From contig NZ_BAAADB010000014.1 in the NCBI RefSeq assembly GCF_039522025.1, forward strand, positions 1 through 64,000: 64,000 nt of DNA, read 5' to 3'. This DNA is from Deinococcus depolymerans. Lineage in GTDB: Bacteria; Deinococcota; Deinococci; Deinococcales; Deinococcaceae. The notes beneath the pieces are model-generated. The model was not told where the DNA came from, did not search any database, and was given only the letters and a program-made list of their open reading frames with translations. The translations under genes and the position numbers were made by a program. Shown here in pieces: positions 54,681 to 64,000 of the stretch (its first letter is position 1; each line of letters begins with the position of its first letter).

Positions 54681-54805
54681 CCGGGCGTACCGATCTGCCA
54701 ACTCCACGTCCGGAATCCGTTTCTCTCCTCCTCTGCGGCGCAGCTCTCCGAGTCGCATCCGCTCGGATTGAATGGTCTTTGCAGCCCATTCAATCGGAGT
54801 CCGTA
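54681..54805 (-). repeat. Dispersed TACGGACTCCG repeat, copy R4
   Basis: On the minus strand it begins TACGGACTCCGATTGAAT directly after the TAA of the ABC permease gene. It continues through CCGAGCGGATGCGACTCGGA, CCGCAGAGGAGGAG and a tail with CGTGGAGTTGGCA. It is the closest match to copy R5 over about 125 bp. Confidence 0.85.
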
Positions 54806-55670
54806 TTACAGGTCGCGGCGGCTGAAGCGGCGCATGGCGGCCAGGACGGCCAGGACGGTCAGCGAGGCGGCCCACACCAGGAGGCCCGCCGCGATGGGCT
54901 CACTGGCGAACAGCGGGTTCGCGCCGCGAGACGCCTGCGCGACCTGCAGGGCGATGTCGGGCTGCAGGTGGTAACTGGCGCCCAGCCACAGGGCGTTGGT
55001 GGGCATCAGGGCGTTCGCGGCGCGGCCCAGGGTGGTCAGGGTGGGGGTGTCCGAGAAGCTGCCGATGGCGCTCAGGATGCCGCCCGTGAAACCCACGCCG
55101 TACAGGACGAACACGCCGATGCCGTTGGCGAGCGTGGTGAAGAGCGTGCTGCCCAGCACGGTCAGGGCGGTCAGCAGCAGGGTGGACAGCAGGATCAGGC
55201 CGGTCGCGGCGAGCGGATCGGGCGGCAGGTATCCGGTAACGGCGTACACCCCGCCGAGCAGTCCGGCGCTGAGCAGCGCGACGTAGGTGACGTTCACGGC
55301 GCTGAACCCCAGCCAGCGGCCCAGCACCAGCTGCGCGCGGCTGATGGGCCGCGCGATGACGCTCTGCATGACGCCGTTCTCGATGTCGCCGCTGACGGCC
55401 CCCACCGTGGACAGCACGGCCATCAGGGACCCCAGGAAGTACACGAGGTACATGCCGAACATGGCCGAGTAGATGACGGGCAGGTTCGACGCGCCGGTCA
55501 GGCTGCGGCCGTCCAGTCCGGCGTTCAGGGCGCGTTCGTCCAGGGTCCCTTCCAGCCGCACGATGCCGTACAGGTAGAACCCCAGGAACAGGGCCGTCAG
55601 GACCAGCAGCACGCTCACGAGGCGTTTGCGGACCGCCTCGCGCAGCGAGAGTTCCGCGATCAGCAGGACG

Positions 55671-55678
<8 letters not shown>
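54806..55678 (-). CDS. ABC transporter permease (ABC-2 type)
   Basis: A 290-residue membrane protein with six or so helices: an N-terminal helix after NVLLIAELSLREAVRKRL, SAMFGMYLVYFLGSLMAV, AVNVTYVALLSAGLLGGVYAV and others, ending with WAASLTVLAVLAAMRRFSRRDL. It is the membrane part of an exporter; DIENGVMQSVIARPISRAQLVLGRWLG is typical of NosY/ABC-2 permeases. Its GTG start overlaps the ATPase gene end by 8 bp. Confidence 0.88.
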
Positions 55679-56633
<955 letters not shown>

Positions 56634-56640
56634 ACGCTTC

Positions 56641-56646
56641 AGCATA
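56641..56646 (-). promoter_or_regulatory. -10 box TATGCT, leaderless GTG start
   Basis: TATGCT on the minus strand ends 7 nt before the GTG at 56633 and itself contains the alternative ATG, which a transcript starting from this box would lack. Confidence 0.5.
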
Positions 56647-56799
56647 GGCGCGTGCCGCCTGCCGGATCGTCAGTCTTTCTGCGGACTTGAGGGCCGCGCC
56701 AGTCGCCGCGCTCCACTGGGGGGGGTGGGGGGGGAGAATCACTTGGACTTCACGGAAGAGCGGCACCCACACGCGCCAGAATCCGCCACAATGACCGTC

Positions 56800-58467
56800 A
56801 TGTCCTCGCCCGCCCCGTTCGATGCCGGGAGCGTTCAGCTGCCCGCGAACCTGCCGGAGCCGCTGGTCCGTCAGCTCCGGGCAGCCTCGAACGACCGGGA
56901 GCGGTCGCAGGCGCTGATTGACCTCGCGCGGCACCTGCGCGACACGTCCATGCACGGCGCGCAGCAGGTCGGAGAGGCTGCGCTGGAACTGGCGCTGCAG
57001 GCCGACGCGCCGGCCGAGGCGATCCTGGCGCTGATCGGCCTGAGTTTCGTGGCGGCGCACCTGAACCAGCTGGAACGCTCCAGCGACGCCGTCACCCGCG
57101 CGCAGGAACTGATCCGCGAGCACGACCTGCGCGACCTGCAGGCCCCGCTGCTGAACGTGCGCGCCCTGACGCACATGCTGATCGGGGACCTGATCAGCGC
57201 CCAGCAGGACCTGCAGGAATCCCTGGAACTCGCGCGGCAGCAGCGCGACCCGCTGGACACCGGCAACGCCCTGGTGAACCTCGCGTGGCTGGCGAACAAC
57301 CGCGACGAACCCGGCGAGGCCCTGCACCACCTGAACCTGCTCGAGGAGCACGTTCACGCCCTGCGCGACCCGGAGCTGCGCAGCGACCTGAACAACTACC
57401 TGCACGAGAACCGCGCGCACTCGTACGCGCTGCTGGCCCGTCAGGCCCGTGACCGCGGGCGTCCGGAGGCGGTGCAGCACGCCGCGCAGCAGGGCCTGAT
57501 GGTGCTGCGCGCGGCGCGCACCGCCCTGGAGATCCTGCCCAGCCGCACCACCGAGGTGCTGTGCTACGCGCACGAGAGTACGCTGCGGCTCCTGAGCGGC
57601 GACCTGGCGGGCGCGCAGCTGGCCGCCGACCGCGCCGCCGAACTGCACAGCGGCCTGGACCAGCAGCTGTACATCGAGGTGAACCTGTGCCTCGCGGAAC
57701 TCAGCGAAGCGCGCGGCCACCACGCGGCCGCGCTGGACGAGTACCAGGTTGCGCTCGGCATCGTCCGCAGTCAGCACCGGCACCGGGACACGCAGCGGAT
57801 CCTGCAGGCCATCTCGGCCATGCACGAACGCGCCGGGCAGTACCCGCAGGCGCTCCGCGCGGCGCGTGAGGCGCTGGTCGACGCGCAGGACGCCCTGCGC
57901 CGCATGAACGTCACCACGCAGCGGCAGGCGCAGCAGGACGCCAGTTCCTGGCAGGACCGGCTGCGGCAGGCCGAGACGCAGGCCCGTCAGGACCCGCTGA
58001 CCGGGCTGCTCAACCGCCGGGGCCTGGAAGAGGGTCTGCTGACCCTCCAGACGCCGGACGGCGGGCCGGTCGCCGCGCTGTTCGTGGACATCGATCACTT
58101 CAAGCGCGTGAACGACCGCCACTCCCACGCCGGCGGGGACCGGGCCCTGAAGGGCGTGGCGGACGTGCTGCGCACCCAGCTGGCCCGCTGGCCCGGTGCG
58201 CTGCTCGCCCGTTACGGCGGGGAGGAGTTCGTGCTGATCGCGCCGGTCAGCGACGCCACGCAGGCGCACGCCCTGGCCGAGGGGTGCCGCCGGGCGGTGG
58301 CGGCGCACGCCTGGTCCACGCTGCTGCCCGGCACCAACCTGACCGCCAGCGTCGGGTACGCGGTCGAACCGGCGCACCGTCTGCCCGAGGCGCTGACCCT
58401 GGCAGACGAGCACCTGTACCGCGCCAAACGCGCCGGTCGCAACCGCGTGTACCCCCCCAGCGACTGA
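56800..58467 (+). CDS. TPR-containing diguanylate cyclase
   Basis: A ~555-residue soluble protein. Residues ~30-360 are helical repeats of TPR type (ALIDLARHLRD..., ALVNLAWLANNRDEPGEALHHL, HAAALDEYQVALGIVRS), then a coiled coil and a GGDEF domain from DPLTGLLNRRGLEEGLL (near residue 405). The catalytic motif is intact (ARYGGEEFVLI); the I-site position reads RWPG, so product inhibition is probably absent. The ATG at 56800 follows a CACAAT box by 7 nt; an ATG at 56791 is also in frame. Repeat R5 abuts the stop codon. Confidence 0.88.
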   Translation: MSSPAPFDAGSVQLPANLPEPLVRQLRAASNDRERSQALIDLARHLRDTSMHGAQQVGEAALELALQADAPAEAILALIGLSFVAAHLNQLERSSDAVTRAQELIREHDLRDLQAPLLNVRALTHMLIGDLISAQQDLQESLELARQQRDPLDTGNALVNLAWLANNRDEPGEALHHLNLLEEHVHALRDPELRSDLNNYLHENRAHSYALLARQARDRGRPEAVQHAAQQGLMVLRAARTALEILPSRTTEVLCYAHESTLRLLSGDLAGAQLAADRAAELHSGLDQQLYIEVNLCLAELSEARGHHAAALDEYQVALGIVRSQHRHRDTQRILQAISAMHERAGQYPQALRAAREALVDAQDALRRMNVTTQRQAQQDASSWQDRLRQAETQARQDPLTGLLNRRGLEEGLLTLQTPDGGPVAALFVDIDHFKRVNDRHSHAGGDRALKGVADVLRTQLARWPGALLARYGGEEFVLIAPVSDATQAHALAEGCRRAVAAHAWSTLLPGTNLTASVGYAVEPAHRLPEALTLADEHLYRAKRAGRNRVYPPSD

Positions 58468-58590
58468 TACGGACTCCGATTGAATGGCTTATAAAGCCGT
58501 TCAATCCGAGCGGATGCGACTCGGAGAGCGGCTCCGCAGAGGAGGAGCTGGGCGGGTTCCGGGCGTGGAGTCGGCAACCCGGTGCCCTTC
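58468..58590 (+). repeat. Dispersed TACGGACTCCG repeat, copy R5
   Basis: Begins TACGGACTCCGATTGAAT immediately after the TGA of the TPR-cyclase gene, folds with the following TTCAATCCG, and continues GGATGCGACTCGGAGAGC and CCGCAGAGGAGGAG to a GGAGTCGGCA tail. A second partial head (ACGGAGTCCGATTGATG) follows at about 58611-58627. Confidence 0.85.
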
Positions 58591-58710
58591 CGGGTTGTTA
58601 ACGAAACAGACGGAGTCCGATTGATGAACGTCGCTGGGAGCCGGGGAGGGGGGGCCAGACCGGCGGCCCGCCTCCGGGGTGGAGGGGGCCGCGCGAACAG
58701 ACGCCCGCTG

Positions 58711-59655
58711 TCAGCGGGTCAGGATGGTTTCGATCTGCTCGATCACGTCGCCACTCAGGCGCACGCCGGCGGCCTTCACGGTGTCCTCGATCTGCTGGAC
58801 TTTCGTGGCGCCCGTGATGACGCTGCTCACGCCCTTCTGACGCAGGATCCACGCGAGGGCCAGCTGGGCGCGGGTGATGTTCAGTCCGTCGGCAATGGCC
58901 TTCAGGTCGCGGACCTTCTGGATGTTCTCGTCGGTCAGGAAGTTCTTGCCCCAGTTTTCCTTCTCGGTCAGGCGTGCGCCCTCGGGTTTGCCGTCGTCGT
59001 ACTTGCCGGTCAGCAGGCCCATGGCGAGCGGGCTCCAGACGACCAGGCCCACGCCGGCCGTCTCGGTGTACGGCAGGATCTCCTTCTCGACGCGTTCGCG
59101 GCGGATCATGGAGTACTCGGGCTGCTCGGTCACGGGGGCGTGCAGGCCGTTGGCGCGGGCGAACTCGACTGCCTGCGCGATGCGTGCGGCCGGCCACATG
59201 CTGGTGCCCCAGTACAGGGCCTTGCCGTCGCGGATGACCTGATCGAAGGCCATCACGATCTCTTCCATGGGCACGTCGGGGTCGTATCGGTGCGCGAAGT
59301 AGATGTCGAGGTAGTCGGTGCCCAGGCGTTTCAGGCTGCCGTCGATGCTGTGCAGGACGTGCTTGCGGCTGAGGCCACGGTCGTTCACGTCGTCACTCAT
59401 GGGCCAGAACACCTTGGAGCTGATGACCAGCGTGTGGCGCGGCAGTTCGCGCAGCACGTTGCCCATCAGCTCCTCGCTGCGGCCCCTGGCGTAGATGTCG
59501 GCCTGATCGAAGAAGTTCACGCCGCCGTCGTACGCGGCGGTCACGATGTCACGGACCATCTGCTGTTCGTTCACGCCGACGCCGTACGTTTCCCAGCCGC
59601 CCAGGGCGACTTCGCTGACTTTCAGACCGCTCTTGCCGAGGTTCCGGTATTCCAT
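58711..59655 (-). CDS. Aldo/keto reductase, Kv-beta-like
   Basis: A 314-residue NADPH-dependent oxidoreductase. The catalytic tetrad can be read: Asp and Tyr in NFFDQADIYARG (residues ~48-59), Lys in ISSKVFW and His in IYFAHRYDPDVP. The cofactor site includes GTSMWPAARI and VITGATKVQQI. It is most like the voltage-gated potassium channel beta-subunit group; the substrate is unknown. Promoter and a 15-bp palindrome lie directly upstream. Confidence 0.9.
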   Translation of the reverse strand: MEYRNLGKSGLKVSEVALGGWETYGVGVNEQQMVRDIVTAAYDGGVNFFDQADIYARGRSEELMGNVLRELPRHTLVISSKVFWPMSDDVNDRGLSRKHVLHSIDGSLKRLGTDYLDIYFAHRYDPDVPMEEIVMAFDQVIRDGKALYWGTSMWPAARIAQAVEFARANGLHAPVTEQPEYSMIRRERVEKEILPYTETAGVGLVVWSPLAMGLLTGKYDDGKPEGARLTEKENWGKNFLTDENIQKVRDLKAIADGLNITRAQLALAWILRQKGVSSVITGATKVQQIEDTVKAAGVRLSGDVIEQIETILTR

Positions 59656-59662
59656 GCGGGAT

Positions 59663-59678
59663 ACTTTATCGGATAAAG
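59663..59678 (-). promoter_or_regulatory. -10 box TAAAGT with overlapping palindromic operator
   Basis: TAAAGT on the minus strand (59663-59668) ends 7 nt before the aldo/keto reductase ATG. The perfect palindrome CTTTATC-G-GATAAAG (59664-59678) covers it and could be a repressor site. Confidence 0.55.
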
Positions 59679-59813
59679 CATCGGCCGGCCGTCAGGTGAA
59701 GCCAGCATAAAGAGACACTCAGCACAATGCCCCGCAGGTGTGAAACGCCCCACCCCGGCAGCCACGGCCGCCCGCACGGGGCGGGAACGGACCCACCCCG
59801 CCCCGGTGTGGGG

Positions 59814-61928
59814 TCAGGCCCGCGCCGACCCGCCCTCGTCCGCCAGCACCTCCTCGGGCGGATCGAAGGCGTCCCGCGTCCGCTCGACCAGCGTCAGGAT
59901 GTCGTACGTGGCGACCAGCACGCCGTCCTGGTTGGTGATCTCGCTGCGCCACTCGACCACGCCGGTCGGGCGGGTCTCGCCGGGGCGCAGGTCCTTGCGG
60001 ATCTTGCGTTTGCAGGTCAGGCGCGTGCGGATGGTGTCCCCGATGCCCACCGGCTCGATGAAGCGCAGGTTCTCCAGGCCGTAGTTCGCGAGCACCGGCC
60101 CTGCTGCTGGCGACACGAACTGCCCGGCCGCCGCCGAGATCAGGAAGTACCCGTGCGCCACGCGCTTCCCGAAGATGCCCTCCCGCGCGCCGATCTCGTC
60201 GACGTGCGCGTAGAAGTGATCCCCGGTCAGGCCCGCGAAGTTCACGATGTCCGCCTCGGTCACGGTGCGGCGGTGCGTCAGGAGGCTGTCCCCGACCTGA
60301 ATCTGGTCGAAGGACTTGCGGAACGGGTGCACCACGTCCTCCTGCACCTGTGCGCCGGGCACGAACTCCCGCGTGATCGCGGTGAGGGTCGTCGGATCGG
60401 CCTGCACCGCCACACGGTTCATGTGGTGCCGCACCGCCGAGAGGCCCCCCAGTTCCGAACCGCCCCCCGCGCGGCCCGGCCCACCGTGGTTCAGCTGCGG
60501 CAGCGGCGACCCGTGCCCCGTGTTCTCCTTCGCGTTGTCGCGGTTCAGCACCAGCAGGCGCCCGTGCGAGCTTGCCATGCCGAGCACGAGTTCGGTCGCC
60601 TCGGCACGGTCGCGGGACACGATACTCCCGGCCAGCGACCCCCGACCCAGCTTCGTGAGGTGAATGGCGTCCTCCAGCGAGTCGTACGGCAGCAGCGTCG
60701 CCACCGGCCCGAACGCCTCCAGCTCGTGCGGCCCGCGCGCCCTCAGGGGGTTCTCGCACAGCAGCACCGTCGGGTCGAGGAACGCACCCTTCTCGCGGTC
60801 GCCGCCCAGCAGGGTCGCCTCGCCGCTGATCACCACACGCGCCTCCTGCTGCAACTTCTCCAGCGTCTCACGCACCCGCTCGCGCTGCTCCACGCTCACC
60901 AGCGCACCCATCCGCACGTCATCCCGCGCCGGGTCGCCCAGCGTCACCTTCGCCAGTTCGCGGCGCAGACCCTCCGTCACCGCCTCCACCAGATGGGAGG
61001 GCACCATCGCGCGGCGGATCGCGGTGCACTTCTGCCCGGCCTTCCCGGTCATCTCCCGCGCCACCTCGCGCACGAACAGCGCGAACTCCGGGTCCTCCGG
61101 CTTCACGGACAGGCCCAGCACCGACGCGTTCAGGCTGTCCGCCTCCGCATTGAACGGCACCGACCGCCCCACGATCGCCGGATGCACCCGCAACTTCGCC
61201 GCTGTCGCCGCCGACCCCGTGAACGCCACCACATCCTGCTCCTCCACGTGATCCAGCAGCGACCCCGGCTCCCCCGTCACGAGTTGCAGCGACCCCTCCG
61301 GAATCAGGCCCGACGCCACGATGTCCCGCACGACCCGCTCCGTCAGGTACGCCGTCTGCGGCGCCGGCTTCACCAGACTCGGCATCCCCCCGATAAACGC
61401 TGGCGCGAACTTCTCCAGCATCCCCCACACCGGGAAGTTGAACGCGTTGATCTGCACCGCCACACCCTCACGCGGCACCAGCAGGTGACGCCCCACGAAC
61501 GTCCCCTCGCGCCCCAGCCGCTCCACCCGCCCGTCCGGCCAGAAGCGCTCGTCCGGCAGTTCCCGCCGCGCCGCACTCGCGTAACTGAACAGCGTCCCGA
61601 TCCCACCCTCGATATCCACCCACGAATCCCGCCGCGTCGCCCCCGTCAACGCACTCAGCGCGTAGTACGCCTCCTTCCGCTCCATCAGGAACGCCCCCAG
61701 CGCCTTCAGCGCCCGCGCCCGCTCATGGAACGTCATGCGGCGCAACGCCCCACCCGCCCGCCGACCGTACGCCAGCGCCCCACCGAAATCCACGCCCTCC
61801 GACGAGATCACGGCCACCGGACGCCCATACACCGCGTCCACCAGCACCTGCCCATCCGCATTCGCATGCCACGAACCCGACACATAAGACGCCGGACGAA
61901 GAAGATCAGAAGAGATTGATTGAGTCAT
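59814..61928 (-). CDS. paaZ: Bifunctional PaaZ (aldehyde dehydrogenase/oxepin-CoA hydrolase)
   Basis: A 704-residue enzyme of phenylacetate degradation. Residues ~1-520 are an aldehyde dehydrogenase domain ([17 protein letters not shown] near 150, [12 protein letters not shown], catalytic Cys in [11 protein letters not shown] near 295, [30 protein letters not shown]). Residues ~550-700 are a MaoC hydratase ([27 protein letters not shown]). The fusion opens the oxepin-CoA ring and oxidises the aldehyde. GGAGG lies 8 nt before the ATG. The paaD gene lies 1.7 kb away in the same direction, separated by other genes. Confidence 0.95.
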   Translation of the reverse strand: MTQSISSDLLRPASYVSGSWHANADGQVLVDAVYGRPVAVISSEGVDFGGALAYGRRAGGALRRMTFHERARALKALGAFLMERKEAYYALSALTGATRRDSWVDIEGGIGTLFSYASAARRELPDERFWPDGRVERLGREGTFVGRHLLVPREGVAVQINAFNFPVWGMLEKFAPAFIGGMPSLVKPAPQTAYLTERVVRDIVASGLIPEGSLQLVTGEPGSLLDHVEEQDVVAFTGSAATAAKLRVHPAIVGRSVPFNAEADSLNASVLGLSVKPEDPEFALFVREVAREMTGKAGQKCTAIRRAMVPSHLVEAVTEGLRRELAKVTLGDPARDDVRMGALVSVEQRERVRETLEKLQQEARVVISGEATLLGGDREKGAFLDPTVLLCENPLRARGPHELEAFGPVATLLPYDSLEDAIHLTKLGRGSLAGSIVSRDRAEATELVLGMASSHGRLLVLNRDNAKENTGHGSPLPQLNHGGPGRAGGGSELGGLSAVRHHMNRVAVQADPTTLTAITREFVPGAQVQEDVVHPFRKSFDQIQVGDSLLTHRRTVTEADIVNFAGLTGDHFYAHVDEIGAREGIFGKRVAHGYFLISAAAGQFVSPAAGPVLANYGLENLRFIEPVGIGDTIRTRLTCKRKIRKDLRPGETRPTGVVEWRSEITNQDGVLVATYDILTLVERTRDAFDPPEEVLADEGGSARA

Positions 61929-61966
61929 ATACGTTCCTCCAGTTGACAAGCCAGTTCCACGCGGCA

Positions 61967-62320
61967 TCAGGCATACGTGTCGAACTCCCACTGCATCCGC
62001 CGGGCCAGTTGTGCCACCACGATGTCCCAGGTCTCACCGACACAACGCGAGACCATCCGCTGCAAGACCTGCACGATCTCCACCCGATTGAATTCCTCCA
62101 CGATCAGCAGATCCCAGCGCCACACGAACCCCTGCGACGCGCACTCCCGCCTCAGCCAGTCCGGCGAACAGACCGTCAGGCTGAAGGAATCCGACGCATC
62201 CCCACCTACAGGCCCGATATAAAGCCGAAGGTCTACCCCGAAATCCGCAGGATGCTCCGGCACGAAACTCTCGAACGCCGAGTGATCGGCCAGCGAGATC
62301 ACTTTCAGCTCAGCGATCAT
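61967..62320 (-). CDS. Imm8-family immunity protein, orphan
   Basis: A 117-residue protein matching immunity protein 8: [51 protein letters not shown], a conserved [12 protein letters not shown] and the end [24 protein letters not shown]. Imm8 proteins neutralise polymorphic toxins delivered to neighbours. No toxin gene is found in the window, so this is an orphan. Its GC content is clearly below that of neighbours (about 57% in a sampled 60-bp line), which suggests transfer. It lies 38 bp before paaZ in the same direction and may share its transcript. Confidence 0.82.
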   Translation of the reverse strand: MIAELKVISLADHSAFESFVPEHPADFGVDLRLYIGPVGGDASDSFSLTVCSPDWLRRECASQGFVWRWDLLIVEEFNRVEIVQVLQRMVSRCVGETWDIVVAQLARRMQWEFDTYA

Positions 62321-62342
62321 CCCATTCCCCCAACCGGGCGCT

Positions 62343-62348
62343 TACACT
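62343..62348 (+). promoter_or_regulatory. -10 box TACACT, leaderless start
   Basis: TACACT ends 5 nt before the map ATG. Confidence 0.5.
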
Positions 62349-62353
62349 GCCGC

Positions 62354-63097
62354 ATGACGATCACCACGCAGCATGAACTGGACGGCATGACCCTCGCCGG
62401 GAAGGTCGTCGCCCGCACCCTCGACGCCCTGCGCGCCGCCGTCGAACCGGGCATCACGCCCGCCGAACTGGACGCGCTGGCCGGACAGGTGTTCGCGGGG
62501 TTCGGGGCGTTCTCCGCGCCGCGGGCCGAGTACGGCGCGCCCGTGAACGTGTTCATCAGCGTCAACGACGACATCGTGCACGGCCTGCCCACCAACCGCC
62601 CGCTTCAGGCGGGGGACGTGGTGTGCATCGACGTCACGCCGAACGTCGGCGGGTTCGTCGCGGACGCCGCCATCACGGTCGCCGTGCCGCCCGTCTCCCC
62701 CACCGCCGCCCGCCTCATCGAGGCGGCCGAGGCAGCCCTGGCCCGTGGCCTGAACGCCGCCCGCGCCGGACAGCCCCTGAACGGCATCGGGCGAGCCATC
62801 CAGGCTGAGGTTCAGCGCCGGGGCTTCACGCTCCTGCCGGAACTTCAGGGGCACGGTGTGGGCCGCGCCATCCACGAGAAACCCGACGTTCCCAACTATT
62901 ACCGCCCCGCGCTCCGCAAACCGCTGCACGAGGGCCTCGTGATCGCCGTGGAACCCATGCTCAGCACCGGCAAGAGCCCCCGCGTCCGCACCCGCCGCGA
63001 CGGCTGGACGCTCGCCACCACCGACGGCGGCCTCGCCGCCCACGTCGAACACACCATCATGATCACCAAAGGAAAACCGCTGGTGCTGACAGCGTGA
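62354..63097 (+). CDS. map: Methionine aminopeptidase type I
   Basis: A 247-residue metallopeptidase removing the initiator methionine. Metal ligands: the two Asp in [17 protein letters not shown] (residues ~94 and 105), His in [12 protein letters not shown], Glu in [10 protein letters not shown] and Glu in [25 protein letters not shown] marks the substrate pocket. Length fits type I. It is oriented opposite to the surrounding paa and immunity genes. Confidence 0.93.
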   Translation: MTITTQHELDGMTLAGKVVARTLDALRAAVEPGITPAELDALAGQVFAGFGAFSAPRAEYGAPVNVFISVNDDIVHGLPTNRPLQAGDVVCIDVTPNVGGFVADAAITVAVPPVSPTAARLIEAAEAALARGLNAARAGQPLNGIGRAIQAEVQRRGFTLLPELQGHGVGRAIHEKPDVPNYYRPALRKPLHEGLVIAVEPMLSTGKSPRVRTRRDGWTLATTDGGLAAHVEHTIMITKGKPLVLTA

Positions 63098-63142
63098 AAG
63101 CAATTTTTCTGTTGAGACCGTCCAGGGCTTGAACATTGAGAC

Positions 63143-63652
63143 TCAGTCGCTCTCAATCACGAGGAACATGCCAGCCATTTTCTCGTCGAGAATGACAACA
63201 CCGTTTTCGAAAACGTATTTGGGATCGCTCCACCCCAAACCTGAATAAGCGGTGGGCTGCTCAAAAAGACCGAAAAAGTCAGTGACCATTTCTTCGGCTA
63301 TATGTGCAGGTACAGTTTCGACCGTGTGGCCGACGCTTCCGCCGCCTATCAATGACTGCCGCAGAAACTCACGGGCATCACTGGGGTTGACTGCGCACTC
63401 CACCCAACCTGCCGCGACCTGCCCTTGCGAGGCAATGGGCGGCATTTTTTCCAGGTATACACTGAGAGTTTCATGCTCACCCCACAGATTGAAGAGCCGA
63501 TCAAGCATCTCTTCTTCACCCATATCGGCCCGCCGCCACTCCGCAATAGATGTCAAATCCAGCATGTATTTCCCGTGCATTCTGGGAAAGGCAGTCAGAC
63601 GCTCCTGTAACCCGCAAAGCGTCTCCAGGGCCTCCGACTGAATGTCACTCAT
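63143..63652 (-). CDS. Low-GC unknown protein coupled to paaD
   Basis: A 169-residue soluble acidic protein that I do not recognise. No signal peptide, helix bundle or catalytic motif is evident; the C-terminus ([32 protein letters not shown]) looks like an alpha/beta fold often seen in immunity or regulatory proteins. GC content in the sampled lines is only about 48%, against about 70% in the surroundings. Its ATG overlaps the paaD stop (ATGA), so it is translated with paaD despite its foreign composition. Confidence 0.75.
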   Translation of the reverse strand: MSDIQSEALETLCGLQERLTAFPRMHGKYMLDLTSIAEWRRADMGEEEMLDRLFNLWGEHETLSVYLEKMPPIASQGQVAAGWVECAVNPSDAREFLRQSLIGGGSVGHTVETVPAHIAEEMVTDFFGLFEQPTAYSGLGWSDPKYVFENGVVILDEKMAGMFLVIESD

Positions 63653-64000
63653 ACGCTCTTGAACCCTTCAAACGGTTCGCGGCAGGTGTCGCAGACGTAC
63701 ATGCGTTTGCAGAGGGTGGGCCCAAAGGAGGCGGTCATGCGGACGTTCAGGCTGCCGCAGCGGGGGCAGCGGGTGGGTTCCGCGTCCAGTTGAATCAGTT
63801 GCCCTTCCCCGGTGGGGGCGGGGGGCGCGATGCCGTACTGCCGCAGTCGCTCGCGCGCGTCGTCGTTGATCCAGTCGGTCGTCCACGGGGGCGTAAGGGT
63901 GCTCCTGACCTCGACGTCCGTCACGCCCAGGCCACGCACCGCCTGCTCGATGCTGTCCCGGATGACGTGCAGAGCGGGGCAGCCGCTGAAGGTGGGCGTG
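63649..64000 (-). CDS. paaD: Phenylacetyl-CoA epoxidase assembly protein PaaD, cut by window edge
   Basis: The C-terminal ~116 residues of PaaD (also called PaaJ); the start lies beyond base 64000. Visible: [20 protein letters not shown], the DUF59 core [19 protein letters not shown], and the C-terminal zinc-ribbon-like [17 protein letters not shown] followed by [14 protein letters not shown]. PaaD is thought to help mature the iron centre of the PaaABC(E) epoxidase, whose other genes probably lie just to the right. Confidence 0.92.
   Translation of the reverse strand, partial: TPTFSGCPALHVIRDSIEQAVRGLGVTDVEVRSTLTPPWTTDWINDDARERLRQYGIAPPAPTGEGQLIQLDAEPTRCPRCGSLNVRMTASFGPTLCKRMYVCDTCREPFEGFKSV

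Noticed and set aside
59727..61919. 730-codon plus-strand frame opposite paaZ
   Set aside because: Antisense shadow of paaZ, rich in Arg, His and Pro and without any domain.

Overview
The window is a roughly 70% GC chromosomal segment that most resembles the genus Deinococcus. This is inferred from the gene families (DUF4384/PEGA surface protein, DUF99, bifunctional PaaZ, CHASE3 kinase with an Rcp1-like receiver) and from a very common promoter layout in which a TANNNT -10 box sits 5-7 nt before the start codon, as expected for leaderless mRNAs. I see no rRNA, tRNA, CRISPR array, transposase or prophage. About 58 protein genes are supported, including one cut off at the right edge.

Layout. 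0.4-3.3 kb: surface protein, DUF99 protein and double-GNAT acetyltransferase, followed by a 640-bp gene-free block built from two inverted copies of a ~200-bp repeat. 4.0-10.1 kb: an MFS exporter divergent from an SgrR-like regulator, then exopolyphosphatase, pyridoxal kinase and a glycine-zipper protein. 10.2-14.1 kb: a two-component pair, then a dienoyl-CoA isomerase/reductase pair for unsaturated fatty-acid oxidation. 14.5-20.1 kb: a tightly overlapping NAD-salvage operon (nadV, three genes of unknown role, pnuC, nadR) ending beside a methyltransferase. 20.1-27.6 kb: TM2 protein, diguanylate cyclase, O-acetylhomoserine sulfhydrylase-like enzyme, Nudix enzymes, a lipoprotein and a creatininase-family hydrolase.

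27.6-32.1 kb: a pheS-nudix-pheT operon that carries, on the opposite strand between nudix and pheT, a DUF559 endonuclease-like gene bracketed by inverted GC-rich repeats. 32.4-38.4 kb: lamin-tail lipoprotein, CPA1 antiporter, glyA, GAF-HD-GYP phosphodiesterase and a SnoaL-like protein. 38.4-44.8 kb: gltB-gltD (glutamate synthase). 45.2-49.1 kb: two calcineurin-like phosphoesterases, an M24 peptidase and a MobA/MocA-like nucleotidyltransferase. 49.2-53.2 kb: CoxG, MoxR and CoxE homologues, the accessory set of molybdenum hydroxylases, without catalytic subunits in view. 53.3-58.5 kb: a beta-propeller lipoprotein, an ABC exporter and a TPR-diguanylate cyclase. 58.7-64.0 kb: aldo/keto reductase and part of a phenylacetate (paa) cluster (paaZ, paaD) mixed with an orphan Imm8 immunity gene, map and a low-GC gene of unknown role.

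Two dispersed repeat families stand out. One (head TACGGACTCCGATTGAAT) has five copies, and in four of them the first base directly abuts a stop codon. The other is the C/G-rich palindromic family that brackets the DUF559 gene. The NAD operon with its three uncharacterised members and the DUF559/repeat cassette are the best candidates for undescribed biology.
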